A stretch of 51,308 nucleotides of DNA from an uncultured Opitutia bacterium (GTDB lineage Bacteria > Verrucomicrobiota > Verrucomicrobiia > Opitutales > Opitutaceae): positions 1-51,308 of the forward strand of contig CAITWF010000033.1 of assembly GCA_903896015.1 (NCBI GenBank). The letters run 5' to 3'. Positions 13,273 to 21,975 of the stretch are shown here, piece after piece. Each line of letters begins with the position of its first letter. Within the stretch, counting starts at the first letter, position 1. A program made the translations under genes and the position numbers. The notes beneath the pieces were generated by a model that saw nothing but the letters and a program-made list of their open reading frames with translations, searched no databases and had not been told where the DNA came from.

Positions 13273-15059
13273 CGTCTGCCCGCACTTGTATTATGGTATC
13301 GTGTGCCGCGGGCTTGGTCGCCGGGGCTCTACTCGCTGCGGCGAGCGTAATGGGAGCTCCGCACGTCGGCTTCGATTTCTGCTATTTCTTGCCGCGTCTC
13401 ATTGATGTCTACCTGCATCAGCGAACGGAAGGTCTGTGGACAATCCAGTGGTGGACGCCTTCGTTTGGGGCCGGCCTGCCGGCATTTTTCAACCCCCAGC
13501 ACACTCAATTCATGCTCGCGCAGTGGCTGCTGCACTGGCTCGGTCCATGGCAGGCCGCGGTCGCCCAAGCGGCATTGTTCAACGCTTTCGGCTGCGCCAT
13601 GCTGGTCTGGATTTGTGCCCGCCGAATGGGTTACGGGCTTGGAGCGTCACTGTTGGCCGGAGCCACTTTTGCGACGAGTGGTTTCATGTGGGAACACACG
13701 CTCGCGGGTCACATGAGCTTCAATGTATTTCCGGTGGTCGCGATCGTGCCGGAGGCGCTGCATCGCGGCGTTTCGACCTTGCGGGCGGTGGCTTGGCTGG
13801 CGCTCGGTGTAGCGGTCATGGTGTATGGTGCCGGCTACACCGTGATTATCACGTTCGGGCTGACGTGCCTCCTGCTTGCCGGTTTGCTGCCGTGGGCCTG
13901 GCCCGAATGCTATCGCGTGTCTGACGTCACGAGGAAACTGGTCTTCGGTGCCGCCGCCGCCACTGCTACGGTCGCGATAAAAGTGAGTGCGGCGCTGCTG
14001 TTCCTTTCGTCGTTTCCCCGTCTCGTCGATTCGCACTACGATGGCCGGGGCTTTCTCGCCGTGCCCTCGCTGCTCTGGCAACTCTTTGGGCGCCGGATGT
14101 TCCTTGGCTTGGCTCTTTGGTTCCCGTTTTCCGGCGATGAACTGCAACCGCTGCTCGGTCACGGTGAGGACGTCGGCTACGGGTTGGTAACTCTCCTGAT
14201 TCTCCTGTTTGGAGCGACGCGATTCCACCGCCAGCAACTGGATTCACCTCGCCGCGAATCAAGCTGGCCTCTTGTCCTCGCCGTTGCGGGAGCGATTTGG
14301 ATCACCACGGAATTCACGCTCGGGCGCGGCCTGGTGTGGCCGATCCTAAAGCCTCTTCCTTTTTTGCGAAGCCTGAATGAAAATCACCGCCTGGCGGCAT
14401 CGTTCGCGTTGCCGCTCGCGCTGTGCGTTGCACCGTGCTGGAGCGCGTTGATCAAAGGCCGTAGCCGACTGGCGGTCCTGGCCGCCACCGTCGTCGCGAT
14501 CGTCGGCACCCTTGCATCGGTCGTTCCCTACTTTCGTGCCCGCACGACGACCTTCTGGTTCAGCTCCTATGATGTCAGCTCCATCGCCACGACTTGGAAC
14601 CGCCTCGAGGCCGCACCGGAAGAACATTTTCCAATCGAACGGGTGTCCGATCTGCGGGACGACGCAACATTTCTTGCGCACGCGAGCAGCTGGAAACCCT
14701 ACGAGCCGATCTTTGGCTACGGCTACGGCGGGTCGGAATTTCAAGCGCCCTTCCCACCGGGCGAAATCGAACGCTTGTCTCAAAATCCGGTCACTTGGAG
14801 GTTTCATGATCCCCGGCGCCTGCTCGTGCCCGGAATTGCAACCCGCGATCGCTTCGCTCCGTGGAACGGCGACGACGCGGCCGGATTGAGGCAACTGCTC
14901 GATCGTCGCCAGCCCGCCTGGACGTTGCCCACGATCATTTATGTCGGAACGGTAACTACGCTTGCGGCGATTCTTGCACTCACATTCTACATTCTCGCGA
15001 GTTCACTTCGTGCGATCAGAGAACTGTCCAAGCGTCCCTCTCTACCCGAAATCCGATGA
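13269..15059 (+). CDS. Large multi-pass membrane protein, GT-C-like, unassigned
   Basis: A 596-residue protein with many (about ten to twelve) hydrophobic segments, of no family that I can name with confidence. The N-terminal segment is a membrane anchor and is followed by a luminal loop with GFDFCYFLPRLIDVY and PSFGAGLPAFFNPQHTQF, a layout similar to YfhO/GT-C membrane glycosyltransferases, where an acidic residue in loop 1 is catalytic (GFDF here). A hydrophilic periplasmic stretch of about 100 residues (RTTTFWFSSYDVSS onwards) precedes a last transmembrane helix and a short basic tail. It overlaps both neighbours by 4 nt. A lipid-linked-sugar transferase is plausible; a polymerase-like role is the alternative. 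Confidence 0.6.
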   Translation: MTSARTCIMVSCAAGLVAGALLAAASVMGAPHVGFDFCYFLPRLIDVYLHQRTEGLWTIQWWTPSFGAGLPAFFNPQHTQFMLAQWLLHWLGPWQAAVAQAALFNAFGCAMLVWICARRMGYGLGASLLAGATFATSGFMWEHTLAGHMSFNVFPVVAIVPEALHRGVSTLRAVAWLALGVAVMVYGAGYTVIITFGLTCLLLAGLLPWAWPECYRVSDVTRKLVFGAAAATATVAIKVSAALLFLSSFPRLVDSHYDGRGFLAVPSLLWQLFGRRMFLGLALWFPFSGDELQPLLGHGEDVGYGLVTLLILLFGATRFHRQQLDSPRRESSWPLVLAVAGAIWITTEFTLGRGLVWPILKPLPFLRSLNENHRLAASFALPLALCVAPCWSALIKGRSRLAVLAATVVAIVGTLASVVPYFRARTTTFWFSSYDVSSIATTWNRLEAAPEEHFPIERVSDLRDDATFLAHASSWKPYEPIFGYGYGGSEFQAPFPPGEIERLSQNPVTWRFHDPRRLLVPGIATRDRFAPWNGDDAAGLRQLLDRRQPAWTLPTIIYVGTVTTLAAILALTFYILASSLRAIRELSKRPSLPEIR

Positions 15060-15982
15060 ACCTGTCGGCCGTGATTTGCACCCACAACCCGCGCGCTGAC
15101 TACATGGCGCGGACCCTGGCCGGTCTTCAGCAACAATCACTGTCGACCGCTCAATGGGAACTCGTACTGGTGGATAACGCCTCGCGCGAGCCACTTGCCG
15201 CCCGTCTCGATCTGCGCTGGCATCCTGCCGCCAGGATAGTCGCCGAGATCGAGCTTGGCCTGACCGCCGCCCGCCTGCGTGGGATCGAGGAAGCCCGCGC
15301 CCCACTACTGGTTTTTGTCGATGATGACAACGTCTTGGCGCCGGATTATCTCGCGCGGGCCCTGGACATCAGCCTCGCACGCGCCGATCTCGGCGTGTGG
15401 GGTTGCGGACACTACACGCCGGAATGGGAAAGGGTGCCGCCTCCGGACTTCGCTCCCTACCTCGAATATCTGGCCGTGGGACAATCCTCGGAAGATCGCT
15501 GGAGCCTTCGGGCGTTCGACTATGCCGCGACTCCCGCCGGAGCCGGCCTCTGCGTGCGGGATATCGTCGCCAGAAAATACGCCGGCCTGGTGCGCGGCGA
15601 TCCACGTCGCAAACTACTCGGACGCACCGGCAGTGGCCTGGCCGGATGCGAAGATTTCGACCTCGCCCAGACCGCCATCGATCTTGGTCTTGGCTCGGGA
15701 GTTTTCTCCGGGCTGCGCATGCAGCACTTGATGCCGAGCGGCCGCGTCGAGGAATCATATCTGCTGCGCTTGGTTGAGGGACACGCGTGCTCGACTGTGT
15801 TGCTGCACGCCTTGCGGCAGCCAGAAGCCACACCGCGGCCCTCGGGTATTATTGCCCGCCTGCGGGAATGGCGTTTCCGTCGTTCGCTGGCGCCCATCCC
15901 TCTGAAAATTCATCTGGCCCGGCGCCGTGGTGAGCAGCGGGGCTGGGAACAGTTCAAGTCCACCCAGCTTGTGACCCAGTGA
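15056..15982 (+). CDS. GT2-type glycosyltransferase (first of a paralogous pair)
   Basis: A 308-residue inverting GT-A glycosyltransferase. It opens MNLSAVICTHNPRADYM and continues with ELVLVDNAS, ELGLTAARLRGI and the metal-binding VDDDN (about residues 86-90). Later ATPAGAGLCVR and GCEDFDLAQTAIDLG replace the usual acceptor-side ED motif. The C-terminal third is basic and helix-rich. The start at 15056 is fixed by the ATGA overlap with the membrane protein; the open frame before it is a shadow. It closely resembles, in order and wording, the GT2 at 18139 (VDNAS, GLTSARLRGI, VDDDN, GAGMCVR), so the two arose by duplication. Confidence 0.92.
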   Translation: MNLSAVICTHNPRADYMARTLAGLQQQSLSTAQWELVLVDNASREPLAARLDLRWHPAARIVAEIELGLTAARLRGIEEARAPLLVFVDDDNVLAPDYLARALDISLARADLGVWGCGHYTPEWERVPPPDFAPYLEYLAVGQSSEDRWSLRAFDYAATPAGAGLCVRDIVARKYAGLVRGDPRRKLLGRTGSGLAGCEDFDLAQTAIDLGLGSGVFSGLRMQHLMPSGRVEESYLLRLVEGHACSTVLLHALRQPEATPRPSGIIARLREWRFRRSLAPIPLKIHLARRRGEQRGWEQFKSTQLVTQ

Positions 15983-17172
15983 AACTGCGCCGCAGCGTCT
16001 TGCAGTCGGTGCGAGGGAGTTCCACGATCGGGCGATTGCTGCGAACGATGCCCGGCAAATCCTCGCGATTCGGTCCGCCGCGTCACGGTACCACCACCGC
16101 GGATTACGCCCGTGCCCATGGCCTGAAATGCGTCGAGGTAATCCCGCCGCGCACGGTCTCGCGAACTGCTGCCCTTGGATTCGGTTCCCCCCATCCGCTC
16201 GTGCCGTCTTGGTGTCCGGCGCCCCAGCCCGCCGTTCAAATCGCCACATTGCCCGGTGGCCGATTGCTCTGGCCCGATTGCTCCGTCGTCACGGCCGACG
16301 ACACGCTGCTGACCGACACTTCATTCTGGGCACTCTGTGATCAGGGCGGCCTCCACCGCCACCCGCTTGGCACGCGTTGGCTGGCACCCCGGCAACAGCG
16401 CCTTCGCGGTCGTGTGCTTTCGCTGGCCTCGGATCACGCAAACAGTTCGTTCGGGCACTTCCTGCTCGATGCCCTTCCTCGCTTGGCTTACGCGCAAAAA
16501 GCCGGATGTCGCCTCGAAGATTTCGACTTCATCGTGCTGCCGCACCCCGAGTCTCAAACGGCTAATCGCCTGCTGGCCGCGGCCCGGCTCACACCACCCC
16601 AACTCCTTCGTCCCAGGGCCCGCGAGGATTTTGTTTGCGACGAGCTCGTCTCTATTACCTTTCCCGGTGCGCCGGGTTTCTATCCGCCCGAGCTGCCCGC
16701 ATTCTACCGTCAGCTGCTCGCGCTGCCTCCGGCTGGAGGCCATCGCCGGATTTATCTTTCCCGCCAAAGCCAGACGCGCCGTCGCATCGCCAACGCGTCC
16801 GAGGCCGAGGCTGTGTTCGCCCGGCATGGGTTTGAAACCGTCTACCCGGAAAGCGATCCGGACGTGGTGCGAAAATGCGCCGAGGCTGACTTCATTGTCG
16901 GCGTGGAGGGCTCCAATTTCACCAACCAAGTGTTTGCTCCGGCCGGCGGCGCCGTGCTGGTCTTGCTCGCCGAAAACTGGGCTGACCTGCCCTACGTTTA
17001 CAGTGTCGCCACTGCCGCCGGCAAACGCGTCTATGCGCTGACGTGCCGCGCCCACGTTGACCCTTCTGACCGCCGCTCGCACTGGACCAATCCCTACGAT
17101 CTTATTGTTGATTGCGGTGAGCTCGAAACGGCAATCAATGCGATGCTCGGATCAGTCTCCGCCGCCAATTAA
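15979..17172 (+). CDS. GT61-type glycosyltransferase (DUF563)
   Basis: A 397-residue protein with the features of the GT61/DUF563 family: SFGHFLLDALPRLAYAQK (about residues 155-172), RRIYLSRQSQTRRRI (about 257), and near the C-terminus FIVGVEGSNFTNQVFAPAG (about 307-325). The donor cannot be deduced; plant members are xylosyl- or arabinosyltransferases, and bacterial ones occur in capsule and O-antigen loci. It starts at GTG in a GTGA overlap with the GT2 and is followed after 42 bp by a methyltransferase. No membrane segment is seen, so it acts in the cytosol or at the membrane face. Confidence 0.85.
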   Translation: MKLRRSVLQSVRGSSTIGRLLRTMPGKSSRFGPPRHGTTTADYARAHGLKCVEVIPPRTVSRTAALGFGSPHPLVPSWCPAPQPAVQIATLPGGRLLWPDCSVVTADDTLLTDTSFWALCDQGGLHRHPLGTRWLAPRQQRLRGRVLSLASDHANSSFGHFLLDALPRLAYAQKAGCRLEDFDFIVLPHPESQTANRLLAAARLTPPQLLRPRAREDFVCDELVSITFPGAPGFYPPELPAFYRQLLALPPAGGHRRIYLSRQSQTRRRIANASEAEAVFARHGFETVYPESDPDVVRKCAEADFIVGVEGSNFTNQVFAPAGGAVLVLLAENWADLPYVYSVATAAGKRVYALTCRAHVDPSDRRSHWTNPYDLIVDCGELETAINAMLGSVSAAN

Positions 17173-17214
17173 ATCCGCGACCGATCTCGCTCGCAGACAC
17201 CCGCCCCACAGAAC

Positions 17215-17814
17215 ATGGCCTCTATCATCAACTTGCTTCGGCACCGCTGGAAGCATTTTCGTTTTCAGCCGCGCGCTGCGCTCGCGCGCTATCATCTCGC
17301 CATGATCGACTTCACCACCGGGCTCGGCAATTCCGCCTGGCTTCTCTACGGGCTCACGCGTTCGTTGAAGCCTGCGACGTGCGTCGAAATTGGATCGGCC
17401 ACCGGATGTTCGGCTTGCCACATCGGCCTTGCGCAGCGGGAAAATGTCGCCGGCCGCCTCTTCGCCATCGATCCCCACACCGCGACCGACTGGAACGATC
17501 CTGGCTCGGTCGACACGCTTGCGCTTCTCCAGCACAACCTCCGCCGCTGCGGCGTCGATCGCTACGTCGACGTCGTGTGCGCGACATCGGAGCAGGAGGA
17601 ACGCGATTGGACGCGTCCGATCGATTTAATCTTTATCGACGGCGATCACTCTTATGACGGCGTGAAGCACGACGGGAACTTGTTTTCCCGTCACCTTGCA
17701 CCGTTCGGCGTCGCGGTCTTTCACGATACCACGTGGGAACTGCACGCCGCTGCGCGAACCGACATAGGTGTCCCGCGTTTCTTGGACGAGTTGCGACGGG
17801 CGGGCCACCCGTGA
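17215..17814 (+). CDS. Class I SAM-dependent methyltransferase with a shortened end
   Basis: A 199-residue Methyltransf_24-type protein: SAM-binding motif CVEIGSATGCSACHI (about 59-73), the acidic motif LFAIDPH, LIFIDGDHSYDGVKHD (about 139-154) and GVAVFHDT (about 164). It ends HP followed by TGA. The very next frame continues for 24 codons with VITLDRDHCLSLVQV, the sort of closing strand (V.ltld...GLglv) normal for this family, and stops at 17885. The gene therefore looks as if a single base (a G near 17811) was lost, either in nature or in the assembly. The fold core is complete, so activity may remain. Part of the island; it probably methylates a sugar hydroxyl. Confidence 0.85.
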   Translation: MASIINLLRHRWKHFRFQPRAALARYHLAMIDFTTGLGNSAWLLYGLTRSLKPATCVEIGSATGCSACHIGLAQRENVAGRLFAIDPHTATDWNDPGSVDTLALLQHNLRRCGVDRYVDVVCATSEQEERDWTRPIDLIFIDGDHSYDGVKHDGNLFSRHLAPFGVAVFHDTTWELHAAARTDIGVPRFLDELRRAGHP

Positions 17815-17885
17815 TCACGCTTGATCGGGATCACTGCCTCAGCCTCGTGCAAGTCCGCCCCGGCGGCGAACCCTTGATCCGTTGA
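17811..17885 (+). other. Out-of-frame C-terminal tail of the 17215 methyltransferase
   Basis: Starting at the GTG that overlaps the methyltransferase stop codon, 24 codons (V I T L D R D H C L S L V Q V ... L I R) run to TGA at 17883-17885. They read as the missing last strand of the methyltransferase fold. One inserted base near 17811 would join the two frames. It has no independent start signal. Confidence 0.55.
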
Positions 17886-18138
17886 AGAGATTCCACGAAA
17901 AATCCTCTCCAATGTCGCAGCACAAGCCTGAGTGTGGCGCGCTGCCTCTTGTCCCTTGAAGCGCATTCAACTCGTCCGTCAAACCTGACCAACGAGTGCG
18001 ACGGGATTGACGAGCGGGCCCGCCAACGCTCAGCGCGAACCCACCGTCCAACGCAGCTGACTGCGAGACAATATCCGTCGAGTGCCACGCCGACTCTTTG
18101 GCGAAAAGTCCACTGAACTTTAGCCGCAGTCAATTGCC
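17886..18138. other. 253-bp intergenic gap inside the island
   Basis: I see no gene, RNA fold, repeat or clear promoter here. It is the longest break in the otherwise tightly packed operon, so it is the likeliest place for an internal promoter or for the remains of a lost gene. Short frames exist in both strands, but none has a family signature. Confidence 0.5.
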
Positions 18139-19074
18139 ATGCCGCTGATCTCCGTCCTGATCCCAACGCACGAGCCCCAACCATCGCGCCTGCAACGCAC
18201 GCTCTCGGCACTGCGTGCCCAGACGCTGGCAAGCACCAGTTGGGAGACAATCCTAGTCGACAACGCGTCGCCCGCTCCCCTCAGCGAAACAATCCTCTCC
18301 GCGTGCGCCCCCGCCAACCTCACCGTCGTTCGCGAGCCCAAGCTCGGCCTCACTTCGGCACGGCTGCGCGGCATTCGCAGCGCTCGCGGCGATCTTCTCG
18401 TGTTCGTCGATGACGATAACATTCTGAACCCGCAGTTTCTTGAGGTGGTCCAGCGCATTTTCACCGCCCATCCGCGTCTCGGCGCGGCCGGCGGCCCCAT
18501 CGCGGGTGATTTCGAATGCTCGCCTCCGAATTGGGTGCCCGAGTTCTTCGGTCTCCTCGCGCTGCGCGATCTTGGGCGCAAAGAAATCATCGCGCCCGGC
18601 GGGGACGCCTCGGCGTGGCCGGACTGCGCTCCGGTCGGCGCCGGGATGTGCGTGCGCCGCAACGTCGCCGAAATTTACGCCGAGCAGCTAAGCCATGATC
18701 CCGCGCGACTCACGCTTGACCGCGCCGGACAGTCACTTGCTTCGGGCGGCGACAACGATCTCGTTTTCACCGTGCTCCAAGCCGGCTGGGAGGTTGGTTA
18801 TTTTCCCGGTCTGGCGCTCACCCATCTGATACCAGCGGGACGTTTGGAGCCGGACTATCTCGCGCGGTTAAACCGCGGGGTGATGCGCACGTGGGTGCGG
18901 GTTCTCGCTCTTCACGGCCAGTTTCCGTGGCCAAAAATTTCCCGCTCGACGGTGCGGCTCCGGCAACTACGGGCATGGTGGCGATTCCGGGCCTGGCAGT
19001 CCGCCGCGCACCGGATCCGGTGGCAGGGAGCCTGCGGCCAGCTAGAGGGCCAGGCCGACTTGGCCGATCTTTGA
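18139..19074 (+). CDS. GT2-type glycosyltransferase (second of the paralogous pair)
   Basis: A 311-residue inverting GT-A enzyme. Motifs in order: ISVLIPTHEP (4-13), ETILVDNAS (36-44), KLGLTSARLRGIRSARG (74-90), VDDDN (about 95-99), GAGMCVRRNVAE (about 172-183) and GGDNDLVFTVLQ (about 204). The C-terminal region after LTHLIPAGRLEPDYL is basic, as in the paralogue at 15056. There is no Shine-Dalgarno before the ATG, and the gene follows a 253-bp gap, so it may have its own promoter. It lies 4 bp before the next gene. The duplication probably gave two linkages for the same or similar donors. Confidence 0.92.
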   Translation: MPLISVLIPTHEPQPSRLQRTLSALRAQTLASTSWETILVDNASPAPLSETILSACAPANLTVVREPKLGLTSARLRGIRSARGDLLVFVDDDNILNPQFLEVVQRIFTAHPRLGAAGGPIAGDFECSPPNWVPEFFGLLALRDLGRKEIIAPGGDASAWPDCAPVGAGMCVRRNVAEIYAEQLSHDPARLTLDRAGQSLASGGDNDLVFTVLQAGWEVGYFPGLALTHLIPAGRLEPDYLARLNRGVMRTWVRVLALHGQFPWPKISRSTVRLRQLRAWWRFRAWQSAAHRIRWQGACGQLEGQADLADL

Positions 19075-19078
19075 ACAA

Positions 19079-20716
19079 ATGAATCTCGCGACATTAACCG
19101 CCCCAAGCAAACGCCTCACCCGATGGGGCGGGTGGGCCATCGTCGCGTTGCTGCTCGGCTGGATGGTGTGGGGCGCTCTGCCATTCTCACCGGTCGAGGG
19201 CGATGAGATGGCGGTCGTCAATGGCCTCCATCTTCGGGCGAGTGGTGATCTCGCCTGGCAAAAAGGGAGCTACCTCTACACGGTTCAGCCGGGGAGCTAT
19301 TGGGTGATCATTGCGGCGTCACGGTTGGGGTCGGCGGATTTCTTCACCGCGTTTGCGCTGGTCAGCGTCGTCAGTGCGGTGGCTTTTGTCCTTCTGGCCG
19401 GGCTGTTGCTTGCGCGGGTGCAGGACATCCCGTGGCCGTGGGCGATCTGCGCGATCGTGTTGCTCGCGCAAGAAACTTCCGCTGCGGCGGCCTACGCCAA
19501 CACCAGCACTTTCGCCGGCATCGCCGCGCTGGGTGGCTTGGTGATGTTCAAGAACGGTAGCACCAGCTGGCGCGCAGCTGCCACGGGCGTCGGCCTCGGG
19601 CTCGCTGGCTGGCTGAGATTCGACGCGCTGCTGATCGCTCCGACGGTGGCGGTGCTCGCCACACCAAACGCAAAGGGGATCAGGTCGGTCGTCATCGCCA
19701 CGTTGACGGCGGTGCTCGTGCTGGCCGCCGCCTACTTGGCGAGCGGAGTGCGACTTCCCGAGATTTGGCAAACGTATGCCGCGAAGGAGGTCGATCTAGG
19801 CTATGGCGCGCTGCTGAAGAACCTGCCCTTTTTGCTTTCCTACAGTGGCATCGTGCTCGGGCTTGCCGGGGTTTGCTGGTTGATGGTCCGTCGCGAATGG
19901 CGGCTGCTCGTGCTCGTCGTAGTCGGCGTCGCGCCATCTGTCGTTGTTCATGGCCGATCAATCACCACGACCAAGTATCTCTACTATACAGTGCCCTTCC
20001 TTTTGTTGCCGGCCGTTGCGCTCGTCCGGCACATACAAATGAATCGAGTCTTAAAGCTAGGGCTCGGTTCCATGCTGCCAACAGCCGCGGTCGTCTCGCT
20101 CATTGGTCTCGAGTGGTTGATCGGGCCCCGGACCACACCGGACGAAATCCGCCGGTTGCCTGTCATCACACTCGCGGCACTCGGCTCGTGGGCGGCGCAA
20201 GGAAACACTCATGCCGTTGTCTTGGGTTCGGGCGACGCGTTCATGAATGATGACGGGCTGCGGGTTCGGGGCGGCTTGGCATTCGCGCCATTCGTCTGGC
20301 GGGCCGCGAAGGTTGGAGTGCTTTCTGCCCGAAGCCGACTCTCCGTGCTGATGCGCACACCGACTGAGTTTGTGCTGATTGCCACCTCCATGAACTCTTT
20401 CAACTGCGCCGGTGATCTGCTCTGGACCGCAGGCTACCACCCTGACCCGAAACACCAAGACCGGGCGGAAGGCTCGGGCGATTTCCAATCTTGGGTCCGA
20501 CTCGATCGTCACGTCGACCTTGGTCTCATCGTCTACGATGACCAAGCCGCTGCGATCTTTGCGCGACTCCTCGTTCAGGGAGTTCGGGCACCGGGCGCCG
20601 CCGTGTTGAACGATCGCGGCTTCGTTCTCGCACGTGATGTTTGGCCAGCCAGCTCAAGCTGGCCGCGACCCGATTACACGCCGCTCGGTTTCATGAACCT
20701 TTTCGAACGTCCGTGA
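19079..20716 (+). CDS. Multi-pass membrane protein, GT-C glycosyltransferase-like
   Basis: A 545-residue membrane protein with about ten hydrophobic segments. After the first membrane helix the outer loop carries SPVEGDEMAVVNGL (about 36-50), fitting the catalytic acidic motif in loop 1 of GT-C glycosyltransferases (dolichyl/undecaprenyl-phosphate sugar dependent), then YTVQPGSYWVI. The last about 170 residues are hydrophilic and probably periplasmic. The family is not recognised with certainty; ArnT-like or PMT-like enzymes are the closest class by layout. It ends in a GTGA overlap with the GT4. It would add a side-chain sugar on the outer face of the membrane (inferred). Confidence 0.65.
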   Translation: MNLATLTAPSKRLTRWGGWAIVALLLGWMVWGALPFSPVEGDEMAVVNGLHLRASGDLAWQKGSYLYTVQPGSYWVIIAASRLGSADFFTAFALVSVVSAVAFVLLAGLLLARVQDIPWPWAICAIVLLAQETSAAAAYANTSTFAGIAALGGLVMFKNGSTSWRAAATGVGLGLAGWLRFDALLIAPTVAVLATPNAKGIRSVVIATLTAVLVLAAAYLASGVRLPEIWQTYAAKEVDLGYGALLKNLPFLLSYSGIVLGLAGVCWLMVRREWRLLVLVVVGVAPSVVVHGRSITTTKYLYYTVPFLLLPAVALVRHIQMNRVLKLGLGSMLPTAAVVSLIGLEWLIGPRTTPDEIRRLPVITLAALGSWAAQGNTHAVVLGSGDAFMNDDGLRVRGGLAFAPFVWRAAKVGVLSARSRLSVLMRTPTEFVLIATSMNSFNCAGDLLWTAGYHPDPKHQDRAEGSGDFQSWVRLDRHVDLGLIVYDDQAAAIFARLLVQGVRAPGAAVLNDRGFVLARDVWPASSSWPRPDYTPLGFMNLFERP

Positions 20717-21897
20717 ATCATCCTTTGAAGATCGGATTGCTGACTCCGGCGTTCGCCAGCGTCACTGGGCTGGACAGCGGAATCGGCACGCACTTTCGGC
20801 ATTTGGCTGACGGTCTCTCGGCAGCAGGCCAGTCGGTGACGGCCATCGTGGTCAGCGACAAGGCCATGTCCGTCCCCAGCCTAGGCTACGACGTGCGGCC
20901 GGTCGTGGTGCCCAAGCCAAAATTTGCGCGCCTGCTCGGCCGCTTGAGCTGGCAACTCCACCAATGGCTTTGTTTGCGTGCCGCGATCTCTGCCGCTACG
21001 CGGACTGCGCGCAGCGTCGACATTGATGTCTGGGAGACGACTAGCACCGGCTCGCTGGCGCTGCACATGCTCGGCCAGGCCCATCCGGCGCCGTTTGCGG
21101 TGCGCGTCTCCACCACCGCCGCGCAACTCTGCGCCACCAACTCCGGAGATCGGCACTGGGTGAGCCGCCGCATCGAGGCCTGGGAGGCTGCGACGGTGCG
21201 GCGCGCGGATCGCGTGTTGACTCATTCCCAGTCGCATCGCGACTCGATCGGGCACGAATTCAGACTCTCCATCGATCGCATTCCGATCATCCCGCACGGA
21301 ATTCCGATCCCGTCCGACCGCGTGAGTCCCCCGCGCGGGGATCGGTGTCGCGTGCTTTTCGTTGGACGCTTTGAGCATCGCAAGGGCATCGATCTAATCA
21401 TGGGCGCGCTCCCGGAATTCCTGAGTGCGACGCCGCACGCCGAGGTTACCCTAGTCGGCGCTGATTCCGGTGATCACTGGCAAATGCACTGGCGCGAGCG
21501 CGGTCCCGCGCCCGTGCGCGATCGAGTGCATTTCACCGGCGTCGTCGATGCCGCGGAACTCTCCCGCCATTACCGCGAAGCGGATCTTTTTGTTGCGCCG
21601 TCCCGCTACGAATCATTCGGCCTCATGTTCGTGGAAGCGATGGGACGCGCGCTGCCAGTCGTGGCCCTGAATGCGCCGGGTGCCTCGGACATGTTCGAAC
21701 ACGACGTCACCGGGGTGCTAGTGCCGCCGGAGAATCCGCAAGCGTTGGCCGCCGCGCTGCAAGCCCTTGCCTGCGATCCTGTTCGCCGTGCCCGCATCGG
21801 AAACGCCGCCCGAAGCGTGATGGAGGAGCGCTACTCGCTCGCCGCATTGACGGGCAATAGCCTGGCCTTTTATCGATCGATGATCGCCGAGCGTTGA
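20713..21897 (+). CDS. GT4-type glycosyltransferase
   Basis: A 394-residue GT-B enzyme. The N-terminal domain opens LKIGLLTPAF and has the loop SGIGTHFRHLADGL (about 22-35). The second domain begins CRVLFVGRFEHRKGIDLI (about 212-229) and carries EX7E as ESFGLMFVEAMG (about 298-309), then APGASDM. GTG 20713 is chosen from the GTGA overlap with the preceding gene; 24 extra codons upstream would lie within that gene. Typical family length. Mannosyl-, glucosyl- or galactosyl-donor use cannot be told apart. Confidence 0.92.
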   Translation: MNHPLKIGLLTPAFASVTGLDSGIGTHFRHLADGLSAAGQSVTAIVVSDKAMSVPSLGYDVRPVVVPKPKFARLLGRLSWQLHQWLCLRAAISAATRTARSVDIDVWETTSTGSLALHMLGQAHPAPFAVRVSTTAAQLCATNSGDRHWVSRRIEAWEAATVRRADRVLTHSQSHRDSIGHEFRLSIDRIPIIPHGIPIPSDRVSPPRGDRCRVLFVGRFEHRKGIDLIMGALPEFLSATPHAEVTLVGADSGDHWQMHWRERGPAPVRDRVHFTGVVDAAELSRHYREADLFVAPSRYESFGLMFVEAMGRALPVVALNAPGASDMFEHDVTGVLVPPENPQALAAALQALACDPVRRARIGNAARSVMEERYSLAALTGNSLAFYRSMIAER

Positions 21898-21975
21898 CAC
21901 CGATCGCCATGCCAACTCACCGCATTCAGCGGCCGCTTGCGGCCAATCGCCGTTCACGTGTCCCCTCGCAGCGCC

